A DNA stretch of 64,000 nucleotides from Yoonia tamlensis (GCF_900115105.1 NZ_FOYP01000001.1:2196097-2260096), one strand, 5' to 3'. Shown: positions 9,234 through 17,627, counted from the stretch's first letter. A program made the numbers and translations. Notes: generated by a model from the letters alone, not told the origin.

Positions 9234-10199
9234 ATGGATCTCGCGACCCTCTTGCAGATGCTGGACGCAACATTGCGTCTGGCGACCCCGCTTTTGCTGG
9301 CCTGTCTGGCTGGTCTTTACTCCGAGCGGGCCGGAATTTTTGATATCGGGCTAGAGGGTAAGATGCTTGCCGCCGCATTCCTATCGGCGGCAATTGCATC
9401 GGTGACAGGCAATGTCTGGCTGGGGCTATTGGCGGGGATTGGCGCGTCGATGGCGCTGTCGCTTATTCACGGGCTGGCTTCGATTACGTTTCGGGGCAAC
9501 CAGTTGATTTCAGGGGTTGCGATCAACTTTTTGGCGGCGGGGCTGACGGTTGTTGTCGCCCAAAGCTGGTTCCGTCAAGGCGGACGCACGCCGCAGCTAT
9601 CAGGGGATGCACGGTTTGATTCCATCACCCTGCCCTTTGCGGAAACGTTGCGCGATGTTCCGGTGCTTGGCACGATCTATTACGAATTGATTTCGGGTCA
9701 TACGATCCTTGTTTATGTGGCGCTTTTGCTGGTGCCGGTCACATGGTGGGTCTTGTACCGCACCCGTTTTGGCCTGCGTTTGCGGGCGGTTGGGGAAAAC
9801 CCTGCGGCCGTGGATACGGCGGGCGTTTCAGTTGTCGGGCTGCGCTTTGCCGCTGTGGCAATCTGCGGTGTGCTTTGCGGGATTGCGGGTGCCTATCTGG
9901 CGACGGCCCTGCAAGCAGGATTCACAAAAGACATGAGCGCGGGGCGCGGCTACATCGCGCTGGCCGCGTTGATTTTTGCGAAATGGCGTCCGTGGTATGC
10001 GCTTTTCTCGTGCCTGTTGTTCGGCTTTTTGCAGGCAATGGCACTACGGTCTGACGTGGTTGCCGACGTGATCGGTTTTGCGTTGAACGGGCAGCTTCTG
10101 GATGTTTTGCCATTCATCCTTGTTGTGGTTCTGACCGGCTTTGTTGGCAAGGCCACAGGCCCCAAAGCAGGTGGGCAGGCCTATGTCAAAGAACGCTAA
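9234..10199 (+). CDS. nucleoside ABC transporter permease (second)
   Basis: A 321-residue polytopic inner-membrane protein. Family features include PLLLACLAGLYSERAGIFDIGLEGKM (seen as SERAGIFDIGLEGKM near residue 30), GNQLISGVAIN and GRGYIALAALIFAKW. It forms the channel with the permease at 7724. The last 17 bases overlap the start of the purine nucleoside phosphorylase gene, which ties uptake directly to nucleoside breakdown. Confidence 0.94.
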   Translation: MDLATLLQMLDATLRLATPLLLACLAGLYSERAGIFDIGLEGKMLAAAFLSAAIASVTGNVWLGLLAGIGASMALSLIHGLASITFRGNQLISGVAINFLAAGLTVVVAQSWFRQGGRTPQLSGDARFDSITLPFAETLRDVPVLGTIYYELISGHTILVYVALLLVPVTWWVLYRTRFGLRLRAVGENPAAVDTAGVSVVGLRFAAVAICGVLCGIAGAYLATALQAGFTKDMSAGRGYIALAALIFAKWRPWYALFSCLLFGFLQAMALRSDVVADVIGFALNGQLLDVLPFILVVVLTGFVGKATGPKAGGQAYVKER

Positions 10200-10989
10200 G
10201 GCGCTTGCCGCGCAAATTCAGGCCGCTGCGGGCGATGCCCCTGCGCAAATCGGGCTGATCCTTGGCTCTGGGCTTGGGCATATTGCCGATGCGGTGGATG
10301 GCGTGGCGATTCCCTATAGAAACCTGCCGGGTTTTCCGCATGCAGGCGTGTCGGGGCATAACCCGAATCTTGTGATCGGCGATCTTGAAGGCGTGCGCGT
10401 CGCGGTTTTCGGCGGTCGGGCGCATTACTATGAAACCGGCAAGGCGGACGCGATGCGTCTGCCGCTTGAGGTCTTGCGCGCACTTGGTGCGACGCAAATG
10501 ATCGCGACCAATGCGGCAGGGTCCATGGTGCCGGATATGCCCACCGGATCAATCATGTGCCTGTCCGACCATATCAATTTCTCGGGGCTGAACCCGCTGA
10601 TCGGCGAGCCGACAGACGCGCGGTTCGTGCCGATGAAAGACGCGTATGATCCAGATATGCGCGCGCGCCTGCGTAAGGCGGCGGACGCCGCCGATGTCGA
10701 CATGGCCGATGGTATCTACGCATGGTATTCCGGTCCTTCGTTCGAAACCCCCGCTGAAATCCGCGCAATCAGATTGCTTGGCGCCGATGCGGTCGGCATG
10801 TCCACCGTCCCCGAAGTGATCCTTGCGCGGTTCTTGGGGCTGCGCGCCGCTGCGATTTCGACCATCACCAATATGGCCGCAGGCATGAGCGACGAATCCA
10901 TCAGCCATGAACACACCAAGGCAATGGCCCCCATCGGTGCCGCCAAGCTTGAAAAGGTGCTGCGCGGCTATTTGCGCAAGATGGCGTAG
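10183..10989 (+). CDS. purine nucleoside phosphorylase (trimeric class)
   Basis: A 268-residue phosphorylase cleaving purine nucleosides with phosphate into base and ribose-1-phosphate. Visible motifs are the phosphate loop LILGSGLGHIAD (LGSGLG at 27-32), FGGRAHYYETG (Arg79, His81) and ATNAAGSM. The pattern is that of the PunA/XapA class rather than DeoD. The start is ATG 10183, MSKNAKAL, inside the permease gene; the longer frame from 10141 would be wholly within it. Last gene of the uptake operon, so imported nucleosides can be split at once. A second PNP of the DeoD class is at 21592. Confidence 0.93.
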   Translation: MSKNAKALAAQIQAAAGDAPAQIGLILGSGLGHIADAVDGVAIPYRNLPGFPHAGVSGHNPNLVIGDLEGVRVAVFGGRAHYYETGKADAMRLPLEVLRALGATQMIATNAAGSMVPDMPTGSIMCLSDHINFSGLNPLIGEPTDARFVPMKDAYDPDMRARLRKAADAADVDMADGIYAWYSGPSFETPAEIRAIRLLGADAVGMSTVPEVILARFLGLRAAAISTITNMAAGMSDESISHEHTKAMAPIGAAKLEKVLRGYLRKMA

Positions 10990-11116
10990 GTCCAGAACCG
11001 CAAAGCCATGTCACTAGCGCGGCAATTGCGCACCGCCACGCGAATATCTGCGTTGCACGGTTTGACAGTGGCGCATGAAACCGTTTTTGTAGGGACACAA
11101 GCGCCCGGAAAAAATC

Positions 11117-12031
11117 ATGCAAGTTTATCTTCCCATCGCCGAGATTTCGGTGAACGCATTCCTTCTTTTGGGAATAGGCGGGCTTGTGGGGATTTTGTCC
11201 GGCATGTTCGGCGTCGGCGGCGGTTTCTTGATTACGCCGCTCTTGTTTTTTATTGGCATTCCGCCCGCCGTTGCCGTGGCAACCAGCACAAATCAGGTGG
11301 TGGCATCGTCGTTTTCGGCGCTTCTGGCGCATCTCAAACGCAAAAACGTCGATATGCGCATGGGAACGGTGCTGCTGGTCGGCGGGCTTGTCGGCTCTGC
11401 GCTTGGGGTGCTTTTGTTCAATTTCCTACGCTCTTTGGGGCAAGTCGATCTGCTGGTGCAGCTGTGTTACGTGCTGTTTTTGGGGGTCATCGGGGCGCTG
11501 ATGTTTGTCGAAAGCCTGCGCGCGATCCGGCGCGCCAACCGCCCCGGTGTGCGGCCGGTGCGGCGCAAGCACAATTGGGTGCATAACCTGCCGCTCAAGA
11601 TGAAGTTTCGGGTGTCTGGGCTTTATATTTCGGTTGTGCCGCCGCTGCTTGTGGGGGTGCTTGTCGGCGTTTTGGCCGCAATTATGGGGGTCGGCGGCGG
11701 CTTTATCATGGTGCCTGCCATGATCTATCTTTTGGGCATGCCCACCAAAGTCGTGATCGGCACATCGCTGTTCCAGATCATCTTTGTGGCCGGATTTACC
11801 ACAATACTGCACGCGACAACCAACCACACTGTTGATGTGGTTCTGGCGCTTTTGTTGCTGATTGGCGGGGTTGTCGGCGCACAATTCGGCACACGTTGGG
11901 GCGTGCGCATGAAGGCCGAACAGCTACGCATTCTACTGGCCACGCTTGTCTTGGGCGTCTGTGCCAAGCTCGCGATTGATCTGTTGATCCAACCCGCAGA
12001 GCTGTATTCTCTCACGGCGGGCGTGCTATGA
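11117..12031 (+). CDS. TauE/SafE-family sulfite/organic anion exporter
   Basis: A 304-residue membrane protein with the two-fold internal repeat of TauE/SafE: GLVGILSGMFGVGGGFLITP in the first half (seen as MFGVGGGFLITPLLF) and AAIMGVGGGFIMVPAMIYL in the second. Eight or so helices are expected. Substrate is unknown; the family includes sulfite, sulfoacetate and taurine-linked exporters. It overlaps the TIGR02186 gene by ATGA, a pairing I associate with Rhodobacterales. The 127 bases upstream contain no further gene. Confidence 0.9.
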   Translation: MQVYLPIAEISVNAFLLLGIGGLVGILSGMFGVGGGFLITPLLFFIGIPPAVAVATSTNQVVASSFSALLAHLKRKNVDMRMGTVLLVGGLVGSALGVLLFNFLRSLGQVDLLVQLCYVLFLGVIGALMFVESLRAIRRANRPGVRPVRRKHNWVHNLPLKMKFRVSGLYISVVPPLLVGVLVGVLAAIMGVGGGFIMVPAMIYLLGMPTKVVIGTSLFQIIFVAGFTTILHATTNHTVDVVLALLLLIGGVVGAQFGTRWGVRMKAEQLRILLATLVLGVCAKLAIDLLIQPAELYSLTAGVL

Positions 12032-12780
12032 TCCGCATTGCATTGGTCTTGGTTTTAATGGCCTTTCCCGCAGCCGCTGATGAGGAAATCGTGCTGGGGC
12101 TATCGCATGATCAGGTGGCCATTACAGCGACCTTCGAAGGCTCCAACATCCTTGTGTTCGGGGCCGTGCGGCGCGAAACCCCGATCCCCGACCACAGCGA
12201 TCTTGGCGTGATTGTCACCATCTCCGGACCGGATATGCCGGTCGAAATCTGGCGCAAGCAACGGCGCGCGGGTATCTGGATCAACACCGATGAAGTCGAA
12301 GTTGACGCGGCCCCGTCATTTTACGCGGTGGCGACATCGGCACCCATGTCTGACGTGCTGCACCACGTCGAGGATCTGCAATACCGGATCACAACCCCCC
12401 GCACGATCCGTGCAATCGGCGGACAGGTCAGTGACAGTGTCGACTTTATGGAAGCGCTGATCCGTATCCGCACGCAAGAGGGGCTTTACCAGCGGCTTGA
12501 AGGCGCAGTTGATCTTGAACAGGACACGCTGTTTCGCACCGCGATCACGCTGCCCGCAAACCTGACAGAAGGCATTTACGAGGCGCGGATTTTCCTGACC
12601 CGCGACGGCCGTGTCATTGATGAATATGTCACCGAAATCCCCGTGCGCAAGGTCGGGTTGGAACGCTGGCTTTACAATCTCGCGCAGCACCAGTCGCTGA
12701 TCTATGCGCTGATGTCACTGACAATTGCGGTGGGGGCGGGCTGGGGGGCCTCGGCGCTGTTTGGAATGCTCCGGCGCTAG
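12028..12780 (+). CDS. TIGR02186-family protein (periplasmic, C-terminally anchored)
   Basis: A 250-residue protein with a signal peptide (residues 1-17, cleaving near FPAAADEE), a periplasmic beta-rich body beginning EEIVLGLSHDQVAITATFEG, and one C-terminal membrane helix (about 225-246, LIYALMSLTIAVGAGWGAS). These match the TIGR02186 family, of unknown function, normally next to a TauE/SafE transporter as here. A partnership with the exporter is inferred from this constant neighbourhood. The stop codon overlaps that of the convergent helicase gene. Confidence 0.88.
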   Translation: MIRIALVLVLMAFPAAADEEIVLGLSHDQVAITATFEGSNILVFGAVRRETPIPDHSDLGVIVTISGPDMPVEIWRKQRRAGIWINTDEVEVDAAPSFYAVATSAPMSDVLHHVEDLQYRITTPRTIRAIGGQVSDSVDFMEALIRIRTQEGLYQRLEGAVDLEQDTLFRTAITLPANLTEGIYEARIFLTRDGRVIDEYVTEIPVRKVGLERWLYNLAQHQSLIYALMSLTIAVGAGWGASALFGMLRR

Positions 12781-14303
12781 ATTTCTTCGCTGACCAGCGT
12801 AAACGGCGTGGCCGGCACCACAAGGTCATCGACCTGCAACACACCTTCGGGGCGCGCCAGACGGTTGCGCACGACCCAGCGCAATTGCGTTTCCGCGCGG
12901 GTAATCGCGACATAGGCCAGCCGTTTCCAAAGCGGCTGCCCCGCCTCGACGCGGCCCATACGGCTGGCGATTTCGATATCGGGCGCAAAGACCTGCACCG
13001 TGTCCCATTGTGACCCTTGGGCCTTGTGAATGGTCACCGCCGCCCCGTGCAAAAACGTGGCCCCCATGCGCGCGGCAAAAGGGATAAACGGCTCTTCATC
13101 GCCTTCTTGTTCGATCTTCACGATGCTCGCGGCACTGACCTGCGGGTCTTCGGCCCCCATCACATGCAGGCGCGAAAAACCGGGTTTGCGGCCCGGCCCA
13201 AGGTAGATAACCTGCGCGCCCTTGATCAGTCCGCGCGCCTCGAGATCAAGGCGTTTTTTGCGGTGCTTAAGTGGCAATTCAATGCCATCGCAAACCAGCG
13301 GCTCGCCTGGCAGAAGTTCATCGCCCGGCGCGTTAAAGGCTGCGCGAAACGCGTGGATCAGCCGGATACGGGTCGCGTTGCGCCAGACCAGACAAGGCGA
13401 ACGGGCCATCAAATCCGCCTCGACGCGCTGCGCCATCACGACACGTTCATCCGTTTTGGCGGCCTCTGCGACCATGCGTTCAAAGGCGTAGAAATCCACC
13501 ATCGGATCGGCCAGCGCATGGGCCAGATCAAGGATCGGGTTGCCCGCATCTTGGCGGTGAATACGGCTGAGTGTCTGCACCCGCTTGGCCGGTAGGGTTT
13601 CAAACACCATGCCGCCCGATGATTTTACAGGCGGCAGCTGTGCGGGATCGCCAAACAGGACCAGCGTCGGGAAAATCTCTTGCAGGTCTTCGAACTGCTT
13701 TTCGTCCAGCATGGAACTTTCGTCAACAAACCCGATATCAAGCGGGTCTTCGCGGCGCTTCCAGCCGGTGATAAAATCGCTGCCACGCAACCCCGCCGCC
13801 GCCAATGCCGCCGGAACAGAGCTGTTCACCTGATACGACGCAAAAGCACGGTCAAGGGCCACATCCGTCAGCCCTTCGATTTCGGGGCGCTCGCCCTGCC
13901 CCGCCAGCCAGTCCGCGATCTTTTCATATTCGGGGTCATACATCGGCGTGTAAAGAATGCGATGGATCGTCGTCGCGGGCACGCCGCGATTGCGCAGCAC
14001 GCTGGCCGCCTTGTTGGTCGGGGCAAGGATCGCAAGCGTGCGGCGGTCCTTGCGCTTGCGCCCTTCCCAATCGCCCGAAATGACATCAACCCCTGCTTCC
14101 TCTAACGCTTTGTAAAGCTCGGCCAAAAGCATGGTTTTGCCTGACCCTGCCTTGCCAATCACCGCCATCACGGATGATTTTTCGGATGCGGGGGCTGTCA
14201 ACAGGCTGTTGTCGAGATCAACGCCGGACTGGCGCAGTGCGGTGGCGACGTTATCCCAGGCTTCGGCCTGATCGTCAGAGAATGTAATCACACTTGCGTT
14301 CAT
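12777..14303 (-). CDS. RecD-like ATP-dependent DNA helicase
   Basis: A 508-residue superfamily 1 helicase. It has Walker A GKAGSGKT (50-57), motif Ia APTNKAASVLRNRG, Walker B GFVDESSMLD (191-200), motif III LVLFGDPAQLPPV, and a C-terminal UvrD_C_2-type motif HKAQGSQWDTVQVF near 434. The order matches the SF1B RecD/Dda group acting 5' to 3', probably in repair or replication restart. It lacks the long N-terminus of RecD2. ATG 14303 fits the first conserved residues. Convergent with TIGR02186, the stop codons sharing CTAG. Confidence 0.92.
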   Translation of the reverse strand: MNASVITFSDDQAEAWDNVATALRQSGVDLDNSLLTAPASEKSSVMAVIGKAGSGKTMLLAELYKALEEAGVDVISGDWEGRKRKDRRTLAILAPTNKAASVLRNRGVPATTIHRILYTPMYDPEYEKIADWLAGQGERPEIEGLTDVALDRAFASYQVNSSVPAALAAAGLRGSDFITGWKRREDPLDIGFVDESSMLDEKQFEDLQEIFPTLVLFGDPAQLPPVKSSGGMVFETLPAKRVQTLSRIHRQDAGNPILDLAHALADPMVDFYAFERMVAEAAKTDERVVMAQRVEADLMARSPCLVWRNATRIRLIHAFRAAFNAPGDELLPGEPLVCDGIELPLKHRKKRLDLEARGLIKGAQVIYLGPGRKPGFSRLHVMGAEDPQVSAASIVKIEQEGDEEPFIPFAARMGATFLHGAAVTIHKAQGSQWDTVQVFAPDIEIASRMGRVEAGQPLWKRLAYVAITRAETQLRWVVRNRLARPEGVLQVDDLVVPATPFTLVSEEI

Positions 14304-14343
14304 GTCGGGACACTACCTGCGGCCTGCAGGGCGTTCCAGTCAA

Positions 14344-14979
14344 TTACGCGACCTTTTGCATTGCCTGAATAGATTTGCCAAATGACAGATCGAACCATGC
14401 CTCTGATTGTTCTGATGTGACCTGTGCGCGGCGCAAAACGCGGGTACGGTCCTCGGGGCGAAACGGCCACAGGCCGACGCTGATCTTATCGCGGCCGGTG
14501 CCTGCACTGCCAAGCACCTCTGGCGAGGCGCCGATCATGCTATAAATGCGGACCATGCGCGGATCAAACACGCCCAAAAGATGGGTCAGGGAAAAGGCGC
14601 GCATCAACTCGCCCCCCGCCAGCATCATCGCCGCCGCAACACGCGGGGTTGCCTGCTGGCCCAGCACAAAGCGCGTGCATTCCCAAATGAACGGGCTTTC
14701 GATCCTTTCGCCGTTCAAAAGATTCGCAAAGTGATCGTTGACCATTGTGCGTTCCGAGGTTGGCAAAAACCGCATTGATCCGCCATGTGTCCCGTCGGGG
14801 TTTTCCCAAATCACATAAAGCGGGTTCATCGCATCATATTCGTCGTGCTCTTCACCTTGCGCATCGACCGTTACCGCCCATTTCAACCGGTCCGCAAATT
14901 GCACAGCGCGGTCCTTATGCATCGAATGTTTCAGGATCGGCAACCGAGCCAGGTCAGTTCCGTAGATATAGCGCAGCAT
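14344..14979 (-). CDS. luxI: acyl-homoserine lactone synthase (LuxI family)
   Basis: A 211-residue autoinducer synthase making acyl-homoserine lactone from S-adenosylmethionine and acyl-ACP. All the diagnostic residues are present: R24, F28, W34, D46, D49, R70, E100 and R103 (from MLRYIYGTDL numbering). The ATG at 14979 is preceded by AAAGGGGA about 7 bases away; the upstream TTG at 15000 has no such site. It lies downstream of luxR on the same strand, 118 bases apart, with an inverted repeat in the gap that could serve as an operator. Confidence 0.96.
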   Translation of the reverse strand: MLRYIYGTDLARLPILKHSMHKDRAVQFADRLKWAVTVDAQGEEHDEYDAMNPLYVIWENPDGTHGGSMRFLPTSERTMVNDHFANLLNGERIESPFIWECTRFVLGQQATPRVAAAMMLAGGELMRAFSLTHLLGVFDPRMVRIYSMIGASPEVLGSAGTGRDKISVGLWPFRPEDRTRVLRRAQVTSEQSEAWFDLSFGKSIQAMQKVA

Positions 14980-15037
14980 GAAATTGTCCCCTTTCAGCAA
15001 TATTTGTTGTCAAAAAGGGTAGCGATCGCTGCGCGAA

Positions 15038-15071
15038 ATTCGTTAATCGCGCGCGCGCGGCGTTAACGAAT
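15038..15071. promoter_or_regulatory. 9-bp inverted repeat between luxR and luxI
   Basis: ATTCGTTAA (15038-15046) and TTAACGAAT (15063-15071) are perfect inverted repeats separated by 16 bases of alternating CG. A second perfect palindrome, AGCGATCGCT, lies at 15021-15030, and GCTGCA-T-TGCAGC at 15084-15096. The canonical lux box (CT-N12-AG dyad) is not obvious. This is a candidate operator for luxI control, by position only. Confidence 0.4.
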
Positions 15072-15097
15072 CTTTAAGGAATTGCTGCATTGCAGCG

Positions 15098-15856
15098 TTA
15101 GTCAGTTTCGCGCCCCGGCCATCCGCCGCTTGCGTTGCGGGCGGCGCCACCGACAACGATCAACCCTTCGCTGACTGCACGTGCGACAGCGTGGGTTGTG
15201 TTCAGTGCCCCAAGCTTGAAGCGTGCGCTTTCGATATAGGCGCGCAAAGTATGTTCGGAAATTTCTAACAACTCAGCGACCTTGGCACGGCCGTGGCCCA
15301 TGCCCAGAAAGGTCAACGCCTCAACCTCGCGCGGGGATAGCTGGCGGGTGGGGGCGGGTCTGCGCTGTGCGGCCAATAGCAGCGCCTTGAGGTTCAGGAA
15401 ATGCGCAATCAATATCCATTCGCGCTGATTGGCATGCACAAAGCGGTCCCAACTGCGGTCGTCCGTGCAATGCGATGCGGTCAGCAGCGCAAGCTGGCCA
15501 TTCGGGCCACGGATCGGAAAGGAAAGACCCTGATTGCCAACCCCATGCGCAATCGCGTCTTTGCGGAATGCCTTTGCGGCGCGCGAGGACCAGTCAAGCT
15601 GCCGCCAGTCAACCGGATGAAACCGCTGGAAGCAGCCGATAATCACCGGATCAATCCGCATATAATCCTTTTCAACATAGCGCTGCACCCAAACAGGGTC
15701 ATATGTGCCAAACCCGTATTGTTCACCATCCGCGCTCAGCCAGTGATAGACGGCATGATCAACGGCGAACATATCGCGCAGCTGCACCGTCAAATCCTGA
15801 ATTTGCTCAAGCGCGTCCGCCCGCTCCAGAGATTGTAAGAAACTGTTGAGTTCCAG
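15098..15856 (-). CDS. luxR: LuxR-family quorum-sensing regulator
   Basis: An N-terminal autoinducer-binding domain (VYHWLSADGEQYGFGTYDPVW) is followed by a C-terminal LuxR/FixJ helix-turn-helix (LSPREVEALTFLGMGHGRAK... ARFKLGALNTTHAVARAV). From TTG 15793 the protein has 231 residues, but the frame stays open upstream and encodes LELNSFLQSLERADALEQIQ, which looks like the normal N-terminal helix of these regulators. No ATG, GTG or TTG lies there; instead a perfect AAGGAG sits 6 bases before CTG 15856. I therefore favour a CTG start (252 residues). The 5' end overlaps the small ORF upstream by 50 bases. Confidence 0.85.
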   Translation of the reverse strand: MELNSFLQSLERADALEQIQDLTVQLRDMFAVDHAVYHWLSADGEQYGFGTYDPVWVQRYVEKDYMRIDPVIIGCFQRFHPVDWRQLDWSSRAAKAFRKDAIAHGVGNQGLSFPIRGPNGQLALLTASHCTDDRSWDRFVHANQREWILIAHFLNLKALLLAAQRRPAPTRQLSPREVEALTFLGMGHGRAKVAELLEISEHTLRAYIESARFKLGALNTTHAVARAVSEGLIVVGGAARNASGGWPGRETD

Positions 15857-16022
15857 GATTATCTCCTTGGTTTGGCAAGAATGAACTCTCGATCATACGA
15901 TTGATTTCAACCCTTGCAAGCGCGGAGGTTCGTTCGAGTTGTGTCTCAAGCTGCGAAAGCTCGTGCTTGTGTGCATAACGCTGCAGGTCAGCAATGACAT
16001 CGATAATCCACTCGTGTTCCAT
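15807..16022 (-). CDS. small acidic/helical protein upstream of luxR
   Basis: A 71-residue ORF beginning MEHEWIIDVIADLQRYA, with a helix rich in Glu, Gln and Leu (LSQLETQLERTSALARVEIN). It overlaps the 5' end of luxR by 50 bases in another frame, so translation is probably coupled. I recall similar short ORFs next to luxR in Rhodobacterales, but cannot check this here. Function is unknown; an accessory or anti-activator of the LuxR protein is conceivable. First gene of the ORF-luxR-luxI operon. Confidence 0.65.
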   Translation of the reverse strand: MEHEWIIDVIADLQRYAHKHELSQLETQLERTSALARVEINRMIESSFLPNQGDNPGTQQFLTISGAGGRA

Positions 16023-16090
16023 GTATCGGTCCTTTTACCAATTACAACCCAACGGCCAACGGAAAGCGTAACACCACGACTATTAAGGAT

Positions 16091-16099
16091 TTATCCACA
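16091..16099 (+). promoter_or_regulatory. single consensus DnaA box
   Basis: TTATCCACA matches the strong DnaA-binding consensus exactly. It is alone, 8 bases from the 20-bp dyad at 16107, upstream of the quorum-sensing operon. It could be chance; DnaA is also a transcription factor in alphaproteobacteria. Confidence 0.3.
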
Positions 16100-16106
16100 G
16101 GCGCAA

Positions 16107-16126
16107 ACTCCCCAAATATGGGGAGT
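16107..16126. promoter_or_regulatory. 20-bp perfect dyad upstream of the luxR operon
   Basis: ACTCCCCAAATATGGGGAGT has 8-bp exact arms and a 4-base centre. It lies 85-104 bases before the first ORF of the quorum-sensing operon and about 30 bases from the ccr terminator. The size (20 bp) is that of a lux box, though the spacing of CT and AG differs from the classical one. A regulator-binding site is likely; which regulator is unknown. Confidence 0.5.
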
Positions 16127-16156
16127 AGACGTGTAAAATTACCCTTAAGAAACAAC

Positions 16157-16185
16157 AATGGCGCCACAGATTCTGTGACGCCATT
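16157..16185 (-). terminator. intrinsic terminator of ccr
   Basis: AATGGCG (16157-16163) and CACAG (165-169) pair with CTGTG (173-177) and CGCCATT (179-185), giving a 12-bp stem with one mismatch and a 3-base loop. Read on the minus strand it is followed by GTTGTTTCTT. It lies just after the ccr stop codon. Confidence 0.8.
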
Positions 16186-16209
16186 GGCAATAACGCGTTT
16201 TCTGACGGC

Positions 16210-17487
16210 CTATTCTGTTGCGGCGAGAACATCATCCAGCGACCGCAGCCCCGCTTTTGGTGCCTGGATCAAGACCGACATATTGCCGGGCTTATGTTCG
16301 TTGCGGCGCATCTTGGCGTGGGCCTCGGGCAGTTCGTCCCATGTGAACACCTCGGACATGCAGGGATCTAGGCGGCGCTCGATCATCAGCTTGTTGGCGG
16401 CGCTGGCTTGCTTGAGGTTCGCAAAATGGCTGCCTTGCAGGCGCTTTTGGTGCATCCACATATAGCGCACATCGAACGTCAGATTATACCCTGTCGTCCC
16501 CGCACAGATCACTACCATACCGCCGCGCTTGCACACGAATGTCGACACGGGGAATGTGGCTTCACCGGGGTGTTCAAACACCATATCGACGTTATTGCCT
16601 TTGCCTGTGATCTCCCAGATGGCCTTGCCGAATTTGCGGGTTTCGTTGAACCATTCCTTATATTCAGGCGTGTTCACCGTTGGCATTTGGCCCCAGCAAT
16701 TGAAATCATTGCGGTTGATTACGCCTTTTGCGCCCAATGACATGACAAAATCACGCTTGGTTTCGTCGCTGATGACACCAATCGCATTTGCTCCCGCCGT
16801 GTTGATCAGCTGGATCGCATAAGACCCGAGCCCACCAGACGCCCCCCAAACCAGCACGTTCTGGCCCGGCTTCAATTCATGTGGGTGGTGGCCGAAAAGC
16901 ATCCGGTAGGCAGTGGCAAGCGTCAGCGTATAGCAGGCGCTTTCCTCCCATGTTTGGTGCTTTGGACGTGCCATCAATTGTTGTGATTGCACGCATGTGA
17001 ACTGCGCGAACGACCCGTCGGGGGTTTCATAGCCCCAGATCCGCTGGCTTTCCGAATACATCGGATCACCACCGTTGCAATGTTCATCATCGCCGTCGTC
17101 CTGATTGCAGTGAATAACAACCTCGTCGCCGACCTTCCAACGCTTGACCTTGTCGCCAACGGCCCAAACGATGCCTGACGCATCCGAACCCGCGATATGG
17201 AAATCCGCACCATGAACATCAAACGGGCTGATCGGAATGCCCAAGCCGGCCCAAATACCGTTATAATTCACGCCCGCCGCCATCACCAGAACAAGAACCT
17301 CGTGGCTATCGGGTTTGGGGGTTTCAACGGTTTCTACCTGAAACGCCTGCGCAGGTTCGCCGTGGCGTTCGCGGCGAATGGTCCACGCATACATCTGGTC
17401 AGGCACATGCCCCAGCGGCGGGATTTCACCGACCTCGTAAAGCGCCTTTTGGGGTGCAGCTGCGGGGGCATTCAGATCTAGGGCCAT
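16210..17487 (-). CDS. ccrA: crotonyl-CoA carboxylase/reductase
   Basis: A 425-residue NADPH-dependent medium-chain dehydrogenase/reductase that converts crotonyl-CoA plus CO2 to ethylmalonyl-CoA, the key step of the ethylmalonyl-CoA pathway. Recognisable family regions are YEVGEIPPLGHVP and MYAWTIRRERHGEP near the N-terminus, VNYNGIWAGLGIPIS, the insertion HCNQDDGDDEHCNGGDPM, and the nucleotide loop WGASGGLGSYAIQL. The start is ATG 17487 (MALDLNAP), with GGAG 6 bases upstream; in-frame ATG and GTG further up are less well placed. The leader forms a hairpin reaching the ribosome binding site. The partner mutase gene is 2 kb away, at 19558. Confidence 0.97.
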   Translation of the reverse strand: MALDLNAPAAAPQKALYEVGEIPPLGHVPDQMYAWTIRRERHGEPAQAFQVETVETPKPDSHEVLVLVMAAGVNYNGIWAGLGIPISPFDVHGADFHIAGSDASGIVWAVGDKVKRWKVGDEVVIHCNQDDGDDEHCNGGDPMYSESQRIWGYETPDGSFAQFTCVQSQQLMARPKHQTWEESACYTLTLATAYRMLFGHHPHELKPGQNVLVWGASGGLGSYAIQLINTAGANAIGVISDETKRDFVMSLGAKGVINRNDFNCWGQMPTVNTPEYKEWFNETRKFGKAIWEITGKGNNVDMVFEHPGEATFPVSTFVCKRGGMVVICAGTTGYNLTFDVRYMWMHQKRLQGSHFANLKQASAANKLMIERRLDPCMSEVFTWDELPEAHAKMRRNEHKPGNMSVLIQAPKAGLRSLDDVLAATE

Positions 17488-17495
17488 GTTGGTCT

Positions 17496-17550
17496 CCATC
17501 ACATAAGGTCACGTTTTGCTGCGCCGCAGAATCGGCGCCCTATGTGATGG
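17496..17550 (-). promoter_or_regulatory. hairpin in the ccr leader abutting its ribosome binding site
   Basis: CCATCACATAAGG (17496-17508) and CCCTATGTGATGG (17538-17550) are inverted repeats matching at 12 of 13 positions. Inside them GCGCCG and CGGCGC form a second 6-bp stem with a 6-base loop. On the minus strand the 3' arm ends in the GG of the GGAG ribosome binding site. The element may control ccr translation or bind a regulator as DNA. Confidence 0.5.
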
Positions 17551-17627
17551 ATAGTGTCTGCTGCGCAACTTTACAACCTCCCAGATGCGCATTTTGTAAT
17601 TTTATGTCCGCCGCGTCGCAGCGTAAC

